In this document: positions 8,483 through 16,627 of the stretch, in pieces
Layout of the letters: the number at the start of each line of letters is the position of its first letter
How positions within the stretch are numbered: the first letter of the stretch is position 1
Assembly: GCF_007995215.1 (NCBI RefSeq)
Contig: NZ_VCDK01000007.1
Coordinates: forward strand, 1-64,000
Direction of reading: 5' to 3'
DNA from: Shimia ponticola
GTDB lineage: Bacteria > Pseudomonadota > Alphaproteobacteria > Rhodobacterales > Rhodobacteraceae
Length of the DNA stretch: 64,000 nt
Program-made: the position numbers and the translations under genes
The notes under the pieces: generated by a model
Seen by the model: only the letters and a program-made list of their open reading frames with translations
Told to the model about the DNA's origin: nothing
Databases searched by the model: none

Positions 8483-9258
8483 AGTTCATCCATCTCACTG
8501 ATACGCATGTTGTCGCCTCCGGTCTGCTCTATGGTCAGGACCCGGCAGAGCGACTGACCGAGGCTGTTACGTCGATCAACGCCGAACACAGTGATGCGGA
8601 GTTTGTGATTGTCACGGGTGATATGACCCATTGGGGCGACGCAGATGCCTATGCGCGTTTTGCCAACGAGATCACGAAGCTGAAAATTCCCTTTCATCTT
8701 ATGGTCGGCAATCACGAAGACACTCCGTCCCTGATGCAGACCTTCCCGGACCTACCGCGCGATGAGAACGGTTTTGTGCAGCAGGCCATCGACACAGCGC
8801 ACGGGCGTTTCCTGCTGCTCGACACGAAGGCTCCCGAAGGTCATGCCGGGGCCTATTGTGAGGCGCGCTGCGATTGGCTGGCCCGCCAGTTGGAGGCGCC
8901 CGGCGCGGTTTTCTTTTTCATGCATCACCCCCCTTTCGAGGTCGGGATCAAGGCCATGGACGCAATCATGATGCATGACGCAGAAGCGTTCCACGACGTT
9001 ATCTCGCCGCATACATCGCGCATTCGTCACCTATTCTTTGGCCACGTCCACCGGGCGATCTGGGGCACTTGGCGCGGCATCAGCTATTCGTGCATGCGCG
9101 GGCTCAATCATCAGGTCGCGCTGGACCTTCAATCGCCAGCGGAACAGATCAGGGGTAACTTCGAACCGCCCGCATATGGGGTCGTTTTGCTGGGTGACAA
9201 CCAAGTGACAGTTCACTTGCACGACTTTGCGGACAGGTCTCAGAGTTTTTTGCTCTAG
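8479..9258 (+). CDS. Calcineurin-like metallophosphoesterase, copy 2
   Basis: 259 aa, a paralog of the preceding enzyme. Motifs: TDTH at the N-terminus, GDMTHWGD, GNHED (Glu in place of the usual Asp), MHHPP and GHVHR. The two enzymes could form a heteromer or split a substrate range; nothing in sequence decides this. The operon ends here; phnF1 starts 148 bp later behind its own control sites. Confidence 0.87.
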   Translation: MKFIHLTDTHVVASGLLYGQDPAERLTEAVTSINAEHSDAEFVIVTGDMTHWGDADAYARFANEITKLKIPFHLMVGNHEDTPSLMQTFPDLPRDENGFVQQAIDTAHGRFLLLDTKAPEGHAGAYCEARCDWLARQLEAPGAVFFFMHHPPFEVGIKAMDAIMMHDAEAFHDVISPHTSRIRHLFFGHVHRAIWGTWRGISYSCMRGLNHQVALDLQSPAEQIRGNFEPPAYGVVLLGDNQVTVHLHDFADRSQSFLL

Positions 9259-9349
9259 GTCCGAAAGTCTCGCGACGGCTCAAACTAGCCCACAGATTCG
9301 GCTTTTGGCACCGGTGTATCGCCCTTGGCGAGGCATCTTTCTTTTCATT

Positions 9350-9367
9350 TTGTCATGCGTCTGTCAC
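9350..9367 (+). promoter_or_regulatory. Candidate Pho box upstream of phnF1
   Basis: TTGTCAT-GCGT-CTGTCAC: two 7-mers at 11-base spacing, close to the PhoB consensus CTGTCAT-N4-CTGTCAT. It stands 39 bases before the phnF1 ATG and 18 bases before the palindromic PhnF1 site, giving dual phosphate-starvation and substrate control. Confidence 0.7.
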
Positions 9368-9385
9368 GCAGACAGGGTAGCCAAA

Positions 9386-9401
9386 ATTCATTCGGATGAA
9401 T
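9386..9401. promoter_or_regulatory. Candidate PhnF1 operator, copy 1
   Basis: ATTCATTCGGATGAAT, 6-bp inverted arms around TCGG, ending 5 bases before the phnF1 start. The same 16-mer recurs before phnC1 and, with one mismatch, before phnD3, which points to a common repressor site. Confidence 0.7.
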
Positions 9402-9406
9402 CGGAC

Positions 9407-10123
9407 ATGACGCGCGAAAACTGGACAATAATTCGGGACACACTTTCAGATGACATTCGCTCGGGGCGGCTGTCATCAGGGGATCAGTTGCCCACAGAAA
9501 CGCAACTGGCCGATCGATTTGAGATCGGCCGTCATTCGGTGCGGCGCGCACTTGAAGCGCTCGCGCGCGACGGAAAGATCAGCATTGAACAAGGGCGCGG
9601 CACTTTTGTTGCCGACGCGCCACGGCTGACCTATCAAATCGGCAGGCGGACCCGGCTACGCCGCAACCTGATCCCGCAAGGCGTGGATGTGACCAGTCGG
9701 TTGGTCTCCGCTGACCGCATACCCGCGCCTGATCACGTATCGCAGGCTCTGCTGCTGAACTCTGGCGCTCGAGTGACCGAAAGCCAGAGGATCACGTTGG
9801 CCAATGACCTGCCCGTGGCCTTCGGTTCCTCCTATCATTGCGCCGAACGCTTCCCCGATTTTGCAGAGCGTCGGGATGTTCTTGGGTCCACGACAGAGAC
9901 ATACCGGTCCTTCGGCATCGAAGACTATGTCCGCCAGCACACGTCAATCTATTCGCGCGCAGCAAAATTTGACGAAGCAAAAACCCTCAAACAACACCCG
10001 GAAATTCCCGTGCTGGTCGTCACGGCCATCGACGCCACGCTTGACGGGACGCCGATCTCGAGCAGCCGGGTCATCTGGTCCGCGGCGCGGGTGAATTTCA
10101 CAATGGAGCATTCCGATGGATGA
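9407..10123 (+). CDS. phnF: GntR/HutC-family regulator PhnF, copy 1
   Basis: 238 aa. N-terminal GntR winged helix-turn-helix (LSSGDQLPTETQLADRFEIGRHSVRRALEALARDG) and a C-terminal UTRA effector domain. The ATG chosen gives the normal PhnF length; it lies just after the palindrome that it probably binds. Heads the phnFGHIJKLM operon and overlaps phnG1 by 8 bp. Likely represses its own operon and, through repeated operators, phnC1 and phnD3 until a phosphonate-derived ligand binds. Confidence 0.9.
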   Translation: MTRENWTIIRDTLSDDIRSGRLSSGDQLPTETQLADRFEIGRHSVRRALEALARDGKISIEQGRGTFVADAPRLTYQIGRRTRLRRNLIPQGVDVTSRLVSADRIPAPDHVSQALLLNSGARVTESQRITLANDLPVAFGSSYHCAERFPDFAERRDVLGSTTETYRSFGIEDYVRQHTSIYSRAAKFDEAKTLKQHPEIPVLVVTAIDATLDGTPISSSRVIWSAARVNFTMEHSDG

Positions 10124-10523
10124 CACGTTGAGCGTGCTGGCGCGCGCCGATGGAGCAAGGCTCAAGAGTTTTGCGGAAACCCTGATCCCGGATTTGGGTG
10201 AGATCGAAGTGCTGCAATCGCGAAGCGGTCTGGTGATGCTGCCGATGCGCGACACGGCCAAAGGGGTCGCCTTTCACCTTGGCGAAGTGCTGATGAGCGA
10301 AGCGCATATTCGTAAGGGCGACGTGCAAGGCTACGGGATGCGGCGCGGGCATGATCTTGAGGCCTCAATGGCCATGGCGCTGGTTGATCTTGCGATGGCC
10401 ACGGATGTGCGCCGCGCCGATTGTAAGGCGTTTTGCGACGCGCAGGCCGAGGCATTGCAAAAGGCAGACGATGACGTGTTGCGCCGCGTCGAGGCCACCC
10501 GCGTGAACATGGAGACATTCTGA
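10116..10523 (+). CDS. phnG: PhnG-like subunit, copy 1
   Basis: 135 aa, the usual PhnG size, with the family core SGLVMLPMRDTAKGVAFHLGEVLMSEAHI and GYGMRRGHDLEASMAMALVDLAM. In the E. coli C-P lyase core complex PhnG sits with PhnH, PhnI and PhnJ. It ends in TGATG shared with phnH1. The sequence is clearly diverged from the block 2 PhnG. Confidence 0.88.
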   Translation: MDDTLSVLARADGARLKSFAETLIPDLGEIEVLQSRSGLVMLPMRDTAKGVAFHLGEVLMSEAHIRKGDVQGYGMRRGHDLEASMAMALVDLAMATDVRRADCKAFCDAQAEALQKADDDVLRRVEATRVNMETF

Positions 10524-11059
10524 TGCTAGCGACACCCGCGCCAAGCCCGGCCGAGACGCGAGACAACGCAGCTTTTGACGCTTTGCTGTGGACGTTGAGC
10601 CGCCCCGGATTGCCCCGGGATCTGCCAGAGCCGGGAGAGCAAAGCATTGTCACCGCCCTGCTAGACAGGGAATGTCTGGTCTACGCAGCCGACCCGCTCC
10701 TGATGCCCGAGATTATGCGCTCGGGCGCCGAACTGGCTGACATCGACAAGGCTGATCACGTCTTTCTGGGGGCGATGGCCACGTCCGATCCCCTGGCCGA
10801 CATTGCGATCGGCAGCGACTATTACCCCGACGACGGGGCCACCGTGATCATCCGCGCCAACATCGGGTCGGGGACCGCGTTGCGGCTGACCGGTCCGGGC
10901 GTTGACGGCGCGGTGACGCTTCAGCTTGAAGGCCTGCCAGTCCGGTTCTGGAAAGCGCGCGCCGCGCGTCTGAGATACCCGATGGGGTTTGACCTCTTCT
11001 TCGTTGACGGCGCTCGCGTCGTCGGCGTGCCCCGATCCACAACGGTTGAGGAAATCTAA
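10523..11059 (+). CDS. phnH: PhnH-like subunit, copy 1
   Basis: 178 aa. PhnH landmarks: FDALLWTLSRPG near the N-terminus, LRLTGPGVDGAVTLQL and the closing YPMGFDLFFVDGARVVGVPRST. These line up with FRSVMEAMARPG, LRGPGIKSEAALSL and FPLGLDFIF...LPRST of the block 2 copy. Structural subunit of the C-P lyase core. Overlaps both neighbours by one base. Confidence 0.87.
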   Translation: MLATPAPSPAETRDNAAFDALLWTLSRPGLPRDLPEPGEQSIVTALLDRECLVYAADPLLMPEIMRSGAELADIDKADHVFLGAMATSDPLADIAIGSDYYPDDGATVIIRANIGSGTALRLTGPGVDGAVTLQLEGLPVRFWKARAARLRYPMGFDLFFVDGARVVGVPRSTTVEEI

Positions 11060-12129
11060 TGGCCTATGTCGCAACACGCGGTGGCGAGCGGGCCATCGAA
11101 CAATCCGAACGACTTTTCCGTGAAGAGATGGGCGGCTTTGACCGCGACCGCGTCGAAGAGGTGAGGAAAAGCCTGCCCTATCTGATCGACCGGGTCATGG
11201 GCGAGGCCTCGCTTTACGACGAAGATCTTGCCGCGCTCGCTCTGGCCCAAACCGGCGGAGAGCTCTACGAGGCTGTTCTGCTGTTGCGCGCATGGCGGAC
11301 CACGCAGCCTCGTTTGCAGGTCGCCGCGCCGATTGAGCAGGACACCTTGTTCACCCATCGCCGCATATCAGCGGCCTTCAAGGACATTCCCGGTGGGCAG
11401 GTCTTGGGGCCAACGCTGGACTACGCGCACCGCATTCTGGCAACCGATGTGCTGCAAGGCGCGTCTTACGCACCTGATCCCGTTGAGCCTGCGGACACCC
11501 CTTCTCCGGCCTATCAGCCCAGCGTCAGCGCATGGCAGGCCGATAACGATCTGCTGGATCCCCCGGCGGAGGATCCGACCAAGGGCAACGACATTCCCGA
11601 CCTCACACGTGAGCCGCTGCTGTTTCCATCCAAACGCGCACACACGCTGCAAAGCCTCGCACGGGCCGAAACCGGCGGTGTTCTGGCGCTCGGCTATGCC
11701 GCGATGCGCGGCTATGGGCAGGCGCACCCAACGGTCAACGAATTGCGTCTGGCCGAAGCGGAGATAGCCGTCACCCATCCCGATGGGCGCCAATTTTCGG
11801 CGGGCCGGGTCAAGGTCTCTCAGGCCGAAGTCGTTGATAAAAAGGGCGAGAAGCTGGGCATCGGCTATGCCGCCACCTTTGGCTGGAACGAGGTCAAATG
11901 CATCGCGGCGGCGACGCTCGACCTCAACAGTCCCGGCGCCGAGAAGGGGTCTGCGACCGAAGAGGAATTCTTTCTCTACCATACCGAAGGTGTCGAAAGC
12001 TCGGGCTTCTGCATTCACTTCAAGCTGCCGCATTATGTAACGTTCCAATCTTCGTTGGACGCGATGCGGGATGCCAAAGCCAAAAAAGCCGGTCAATCCA
12101 AATCCTCTGACATGGAGCCGGCGGAATGA
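11059..12129 (+). CDS. phnI: PhnI-like subunit, copy 1
   Basis: 356 aa. PhnI is the nucleosidase-like subunit that, with G, H and L, displaces adenine of ATP by a phosphonate. The N-terminal GGERAIEQSE, the DLAALALAQ segment, ISAAFKDIPGGQVLGPTLDYAHR and the zinc motif H320-FKLP-H325 are kept. The middle (about 125-180) and the C-terminal tail differ strongly from the block 2 copy. So this subunit appears catalytically competent even though its PhnJ partner is not. Overlaps phnJ1 by 4 bp. Confidence 0.88.
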   Translation: MAYVATRGGERAIEQSERLFREEMGGFDRDRVEEVRKSLPYLIDRVMGEASLYDEDLAALALAQTGGELYEAVLLLRAWRTTQPRLQVAAPIEQDTLFTHRRISAAFKDIPGGQVLGPTLDYAHRILATDVLQGASYAPDPVEPADTPSPAYQPSVSAWQADNDLLDPPAEDPTKGNDIPDLTREPLLFPSKRAHTLQSLARAETGGVLALGYAAMRGYGQAHPTVNELRLAEAEIAVTHPDGRQFSAGRVKVSQAEVVDKKGEKLGIGYAATFGWNEVKCIAAATLDLNSPGAEKGSATEEEFFLYHTEGVESSGFCIHFKLPHYVTFQSSLDAMRDAKAKKAGQSKSSDMEPAE

Positions 12130-13040
12130 GCCTCTCAACCCTCACAAAACCCTGGGAAGCGATGAGTTATGGCTTCCTTGACGGCTCGGCCAAGCGCGAA
12201 CTGCGCCGCAAGATGCTGAAATCCGTTGCGGTGCCGGGATGCCAGATGCCCTATGCCAGCCGCGAGGTGCCGATGGCGCGCGGTTGGGGCACGGGCGGGC
12301 TTCAGGTGTCACTGACACTGGTGAACCCGCAAACACGCGTGAAAGTCATTGACCAGGGCGCCGATGACAGCGTCAACGCGGCGTCGATCCGGCGCTTTAT
12401 CGCGCGGGTTGCGGGGACGCCCACGACGATGGACACGCTGGAGGCGGATCTCATTCAGTCGCGCCACCGCATACCCGAGGAAATCCTGCGCGAAGACCAG
12501 ATTTTGGTGTTGCAGGTTCCGAACCCAGAGCCGCTGCGACCTGTTCAGCCGAATATGTCTATCGCGCGCCAGATGCATGCGGATGCAGACTATGGGCGGA
12601 TGTGGCTGCAGCTCTATGAGCAGATCGTGCGCTCCGGCCGGGTCATGCAGGGCGCAAGTTATCCCAGCCTTGTGCATGGTCGGCATGTCATGACACCCTC
12701 GCCCATCCCCCGTTGGGATGTCCCGAAACTGCACATGGCCAAGCACCTGACGATCCTTTCGGCAGGTCGGGAAAAGCGCATCTTCGCAGTGCCGCCCTAC
12801 ACGCGTGTTGAGCCATTGGTATTCTCGGATGTGCCTTACAAGGTCGAAGAGCATGGCCACCTGACCTGTACCCGCTCCGGCACAACAGGCTTCTTCATGA
12901 ACGAAATCCCGCGGGATGACGGCACGTCCAGTTTTGAGGTCTCGGACAGCGAATGGGGTGTGAAAACCATTCGCGCACGGGATGGAGACGGCGAAAGCCG
13001 GGGCGAGACCTGGTACAAAAACGGGGAGATGCCGCAATGA
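12126..13040 (+). CDS. phnJ: PhnJ-like protein lacking C-P lyase cysteines
   Basis: 304 aa, full length plus an 18-residue C-terminal extension. Retained: the glycyl-radical site (VPGCQMPY, Gly38 = E. coli Gly32), GWGTGG, VIDQGADD and the zinc-site QSRHRIPE (His114). Lost: of the four C-terminal cysteines (E. coli 241, 244, 266, 272) only the first has a counterpart, Cys248; the others align to Ser251, Val272 and Gly278. The frame around them still matches (FFMNEI, RDDG, VSDSE), so no frameshift explains it. It should be unable to hold the radical-SAM cluster or form the thiyl radical. Confidence 0.85.
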   Translation: MSLSTLTKPWEAMSYGFLDGSAKRELRRKMLKSVAVPGCQMPYASREVPMARGWGTGGLQVSLTLVNPQTRVKVIDQGADDSVNAASIRRFIARVAGTPTTMDTLEADLIQSRHRIPEEILREDQILVLQVPNPEPLRPVQPNMSIARQMHADADYGRMWLQLYEQIVRSGRVMQGASYPSLVHGRHVMTPSPIPRWDVPKLHMAKHLTILSAGREKRIFAVPPYTRVEPLVFSDVPYKVEEHGHLTCTRSGTTGFFMNEIPRDDGTSSFEVSDSEWGVKTIRARDGDGESRGETWYKNGEMPQ

Positions 13041-13834
13041 CCCTTGCACTTGACGCCCCGCGCATTGTTGAGACCCGTCCGCTGCTTGAGGTGCATGGCG
13101 TTTCCAAATCATATAAATCCATTCGGGCCGTGCGCAATGTCTCGGCCCATGCCTATCAGGGCGAGGTGCTTGGCATTGTCGGCGAAAGTGGATCAGGAAA
13201 ATCGACGCTGCTGCGGATGATGAACCTTGAAGAGATCCCCGAGACCGGCAGTTACACGCTCGACTTGCCCGATGTGTCTGGCAATCTCTTTGAGCTTGAC
13301 CGATTTGCCCGCCGGATGCTTTGCGCGACCAAGATCGGAATTGTCTATCAGAACCCCCATCTTGGCCTTTTGATGAAACACTCATCGTCAGGCAATGTCG
13401 CCGAACGTCTTCTCGTCGCGGGGGAACGCAGCTTTGCGACCCTGCGGCAGGCGGCGACTGAAGCCTTGGATGCGTCAGAGTTTCCGCTGGATCGCCTTGA
13501 CGCGCCGCCGATTGAGCTCTCAGGCGGGATGCAACAGCGCGTGCAGCTGGCCAAGGCGATTGCGCTTGAACCGGCGCTTTTGCTGCTGGATGAGCCGACC
13601 ACGGGTTTGGATGTGAGTGTGCAGGCGCTGGTGCTCGACACGCTCAAGCGCCTACAACAAGACCGACAGATCACCATGGTCATCGTCAGCCATGACCTTG
13701 GCGTGATCCGCACGCTGGCAGATCGTGTCATGGTGATGCGGCGCGGCGAAGTGGTTGAGACAGGGCTTGCGGATCAGATTTTCCAGGATCCGCAGCATCC
13801 ATACACACAACAATTGGTACACGCGAAACTATGA
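13037..13834 (+). CDS. phnK: PhnK-like ABC-type ATPase, copy 1
   Basis: 265 aa. Walker A GESGSGKST, signature LSGGMQQRVQLAKAI, Walker B LLLLDEPTTGLDVSV and SHDLGVIRTLADR intact. PhnK binds the PhnJ surface of the C-P lyase core and couples ATP hydrolysis to opening of the active site; it is not a transporter component. The ATG overlaps the phnJ1 stop (ATGA). Conservation of PhnK implies PhnJ1 is still made and docked. Confidence 0.87.
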   Translation: MTLALDAPRIVETRPLLEVHGVSKSYKSIRAVRNVSAHAYQGEVLGIVGESGSGKSTLLRMMNLEEIPETGSYTLDLPDVSGNLFELDRFARRMLCATKIGIVYQNPHLGLLMKHSSSGNVAERLLVAGERSFATLRQAATEALDASEFPLDRLDAPPIELSGGMQQRVQLAKAIALEPALLLLDEPTTGLDVSVQALVLDTLKRLQQDRQITMVIVSHDLGVIRTLADRVMVMRRGEVVETGLADQIFQDPQHPYTQQLVHAKL

Positions 13835-14550
13835 CACAGGTTCTGGAAATTGACAGGCTCACAAAGGGTTTTTCACTGCACCATCTGGAAAAGGATATCC
13901 CGGCCTTCGAGAATATCTCCTTTACCGTTGCAGCTGGTGAGTTTGTGTTGCTCAAGGGGGCAAACGGCGCAGGCAAATCGACGCTACTGCGCACGCTCTA
14001 TCGGTCTTATCTACCGCTCTCCGGTAAAATACGGTTTCATTCCAGTTACGGTTTGATCGATCTTGCGCGGGCGGCGGATGTAGACGTTGCGCATTTGCGG
14101 CGCACGGAAATTGGATTTGTCACGCAATTCCTGACAGCGCGCCCGCGCGTGAGCGCAGAGGCCATCGTGGCCGAACCTTTGCGCCTCGCGGGGTGGGAGC
14201 CGGAGGCCGCATTGAACGCCGCCCGCAAGGCGCTTGAAACCTTTGGTGTAAAGCCAGACCTGTGGGCCGCCTACCCCACAACCTTCTCTGGTGGCGAGCA
14301 GCAAAAGGTCAATCTGGCCCGCGCGCTGATCCTGCCGCAAAAACTGTTGATGCTGGATGAGCCGACAGCCTCGCTAGACGCGAATGCGCGCGGGGCTCTG
14401 GTGGAACGGCTGCAAGAGTTGAAAGAACAGGGCACGGCGATGATCGGTGTGTTCCACCATCCCGACGACGTGCTGCACCTGATCGACCGTATCGTCGATC
14501 TGACACCCGACCACACCCCGACCGAGGAAAGAGATGATGTGGCTCTCTGA
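13831..14550 (+). CDS. phnL: PhnL-like ABC-type ATPase, copy 1
   Basis: 239 aa. Walker A GANGAGKST, signature FSGGEQQKVNLARAL, Walker B LLMLDEPTASLDANA and the H-loop variant FHHPDD near the end, as is usual for PhnL. PhnL is needed with PhnG, H and I for the adenine-displacement step and stacks on PhnK in the assembled complex. Overlaps phnK1 by 4 bp and phnM1 by 17 bp. Confidence 0.88.
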   Translation: MTQVLEIDRLTKGFSLHHLEKDIPAFENISFTVAAGEFVLLKGANGAGKSTLLRTLYRSYLPLSGKIRFHSSYGLIDLARAADVDVAHLRRTEIGFVTQFLTARPRVSAEAIVAEPLRLAGWEPEAALNAARKALETFGVKPDLWAAYPTTFSGGEQQKVNLARALILPQKLLMLDEPTASLDANARGALVERLQELKEQGTAMIGVFHHPDDVLHLIDRIVDLTPDHTPTEERDDVAL

Positions 14551-15700
14551 CGTAAAGATCATATTGGCGGACCGGATTATTGAGAACGGCGCTCTGCGGA
14601 TCGAAAACGGCGTGATTGCCGAGATCACTGAGAGTGCAAGCCAGCCATCCGGCTTCACCGTATTTCCGGGCTTCATCGACATGCATGGCGACATGATCGA
14701 ACTTGAACTGGAGCCCCGCCCGAAAGTGGACTTCCCGATGGAGGTCGCAGTCAGCCATCTGGATGCACGTCTCGCAGCTGCCGGGGTGACGACAGCTTAT
14801 GCAGGCGTGTCGTTCTCGCGGACAGCGGTCGATGGTGAGCGGCGCTCTTTTGAGCATACCTCCGCGATCATTCGTGCGTTGAAAGACAATATCCAAGGAT
14901 TGCGCGTTGACCACCGCATTCATGCGCGGTTTGACATGACCTACACCGCTGCGATTGACGCGCTTGACGGTTTGCTTGGCGCCGGCGCTGTCGATCTTGT
15001 GTCGGTCATGGATCACACGCCGGGTCAAGGCCAGTATCGCAACGTCGAGACATTAGTGGCCAACCGGATGAAAAGCGGGCTCAGCGAAGAAGACGCGCGT
15101 GCCCATGTCGCGCGTCGGATAAAAGACGCCGTGCCAGCAGAACAAATTCTCGAAAACCTTGAACGTATCTCACGGCTCTGCAAGTCGCACTGTGTTGCCA
15201 TGGCAAGCCATGACGACGACACGGTCGAGAAGTCGCATCTCATGGCCGATATCGGCTCTGTGATCAGCGAATTCCCGGTGACCTTCGAGGCCGCTCAAAT
15301 CGCCAAAGATCGTGGACTGATGATTGCAATGGGGGCACCCAATGCGATGCGCGGTAAGAGCTACTCCGGCAACCTTTCGGCCCGCGAAGCCCATGCGGCC
15401 GGGTTGCTGCATATTCTGGCTGCAGACTACCACCCGGCCGCGATTTTGCCCGCGATCCGAGTGCTGGCCCCGCAGGACCCCGATGGTCTGGTCGGTGCGG
15501 TGCGTCTGGCATCAAAGAACCCTGCCGAGGCTCTCGGCCTCACAGATCGGGGGGAAATCGCGACAGGCAAACGCGCCGATTTGGCGGTTGTCGATGCCGC
15601 AGACTGTGTGGTCCAGACCTTTGGTGCCGGAAAAATCATCTTTTCCAATGGTACCGGGCCAGAAACTGCCGAACAGCCAGCAGTCGCCGCCGTCGCGTAA
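14534..15700 (+). CDS. phnM: PhnM-like amidohydrolase, copy 1
   Basis: 388 aa. PhnM removes pyrophosphate from ribose-1-phosphonate 5-triphosphate. Amidohydrolase landmarks: FPGFIDMHGDMIE, VSVMDHTPGQGQYRN, MASHDDDTVEK, MGAPNAMRGKSYSGN and LAADYHPAA. The metal-site segment reads HGDMIELELEPRP, unlike HTDNVERHIEPRP in the block 2 PhnM, so it belongs to a separate subgroup. Last gene of the phnF1 operon; 79 bp separate it from phnC1. Confidence 0.87.
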   Translation: MMWLSDVKIILADRIIENGALRIENGVIAEITESASQPSGFTVFPGFIDMHGDMIELELEPRPKVDFPMEVAVSHLDARLAAAGVTTAYAGVSFSRTAVDGERRSFEHTSAIIRALKDNIQGLRVDHRIHARFDMTYTAAIDALDGLLGAGAVDLVSVMDHTPGQGQYRNVETLVANRMKSGLSEEDARAHVARRIKDAVPAEQILENLERISRLCKSHCVAMASHDDDTVEKSHLMADIGSVISEFPVTFEAAQIAKDRGLMIAMGAPNAMRGKSYSGNLSAREAHAAGLLHILAADYHPAAILPAIRVLAPQDPDGLVGAVRLASKNPAEALGLTDRGEIATGKRADLAVVDAADCVVQTFGAGKIIFSNGTGPETAEQPAVAAVA

Positions 15701-15759
15701 CCAAAGTTTTACAAAACGGACTCTTGGACGTCACAGAAGACAATCACAGTCTGGGGGAA

Positions 15760-15775
15760 ATTCATTCGGATGAAT
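15760..15775. promoter_or_regulatory. Candidate PhnF1 operator, copy 2
   Basis: ATTCATTCGGATGAAT, identical to the copy before phnF1, ending 4 bases before the phnC1 ATG. A repressor bound here would block both transcription and the ribosome-binding region. No convincing Pho box was seen beside this copy. Confidence 0.7.
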
Positions 15776-15779
15776 CGCT

Positions 15780-16586
15780 ATGTCTGCCCAAGCTGCCCTA
15801 ACTCTCACCGGTGTCTCCAAGCTCTTTGACGAGACGCGCGCTGTCGATGACGTCACACTCAAGATTGAACCAGGACAGTTTGTCGGTGTCATCGGACGCT
15901 CTGGCGCTGGCAAGTCCACCATGCTCCGTTTGATCAACCGCCTCATCGACCCCACGCAGGGGTCGATTTCGTTTGGGGGCACAGAGATCACCAGCCTGCG
16001 CGGCCGCGATCTGCGCAATTGGCGTCGCGACTGCGCGATGATCTTTCAGCAGTTCAACCTTGTGGACCGTCTGGATGTGTTGACTAACGTCCTGATCGGG
16101 CGACTGGCCGAGCACGGCTTTCTCAGTTCAATGGCCATGCAGTTCACCGATACCGAACGCACGATGGCTCTGCAGGCACTCGACCGGCTCGATCTGGTTC
16201 CGCAGGCGCTGCAACGCGCAGGCACGCTGTCCGGTGGCCAACAACAACGCGTCGCAATTGCAAAAGCTCTTGTACAACAGCCAAAGATTATGCTGGCCGA
16301 TGAACCGATCGCCTCACTCGATCCGGCCAACGCGACCCTCGTGATGGATGGCCTGCGCCAGATCAATAAGGAGGACGGGCTGACCGTTCTCGTCAATCTT
16401 CACACGCTCGACACCGCACGCGCCTATTGCGACCGGATCATCGCGATGCGCAATGGGCGAGTCTTCTTTGACGGTGTCGCCGCGCAACTGACCGACGATG
16501 TTGTGCGCGACATCTATGGCCTCGAAGGCCTAAGAGAATTCAACGAGGCAGTGACGTCGACCCAATCGGTCGCCCTGCCCGCCTGA
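15780..16586 (+). CDS. phnC: Phosphonate ABC importer ATPase, copy 1
   Basis: 268 aa. PhnC-type ATPase: Walker [18 protein letters not shown], signature [15 protein letters not shown], Walker [14 protein letters not shown] and [14 protein letters not shown], a sequence typical of phosphonate importers. Drives uptake through the two following PhnE permeases. The PhnF1 palindrome lies directly in front, tying this importer to the PhnJ1 cluster. Confidence 0.92.
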   Translation: MSAQAALTLTGVSKLFDETRAVDDVTLKIEPGQFVGVIGRSGAGKSTMLRLINRLIDPTQGSISFGGTEITSLRGRDLRNWRRDCAMIFQQFNLVDRLDVLTNVLIGRLAEHGFLSSMAMQFTDTERTMALQALDRLDLVPQALQRAGTLSGGQQQRVAIAKALVQQPKIMLADEPIASLDPANATLVMDGLRQINKEDGLTVLVNLHTLDTARAYCDRIIAMRNGRVFFDGVAAQLTDDVVRDIYGLEGLREFNEAVTSTQSVALPA

Positions 16587-16627
16587 CAAGAAATCCAATC
16601 GCCAAACCAAACCAGGGGGACCTGACC

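Noticed and set aside
12840-13000. Frameshift as the cause of missing cysteines in PhnJ1
   Set aside because: Residues between and after the expected cysteine positions still align with canonical PhnJ (FFMNEI, RDDG, VSDSE), so the frame is unbroken.
15721-15750. Possible Pho box before phnC1 (GTCAC and ATCAC words)
   Set aside because: Half-sites are 13 rather than 11 bases apart and poorly matched.
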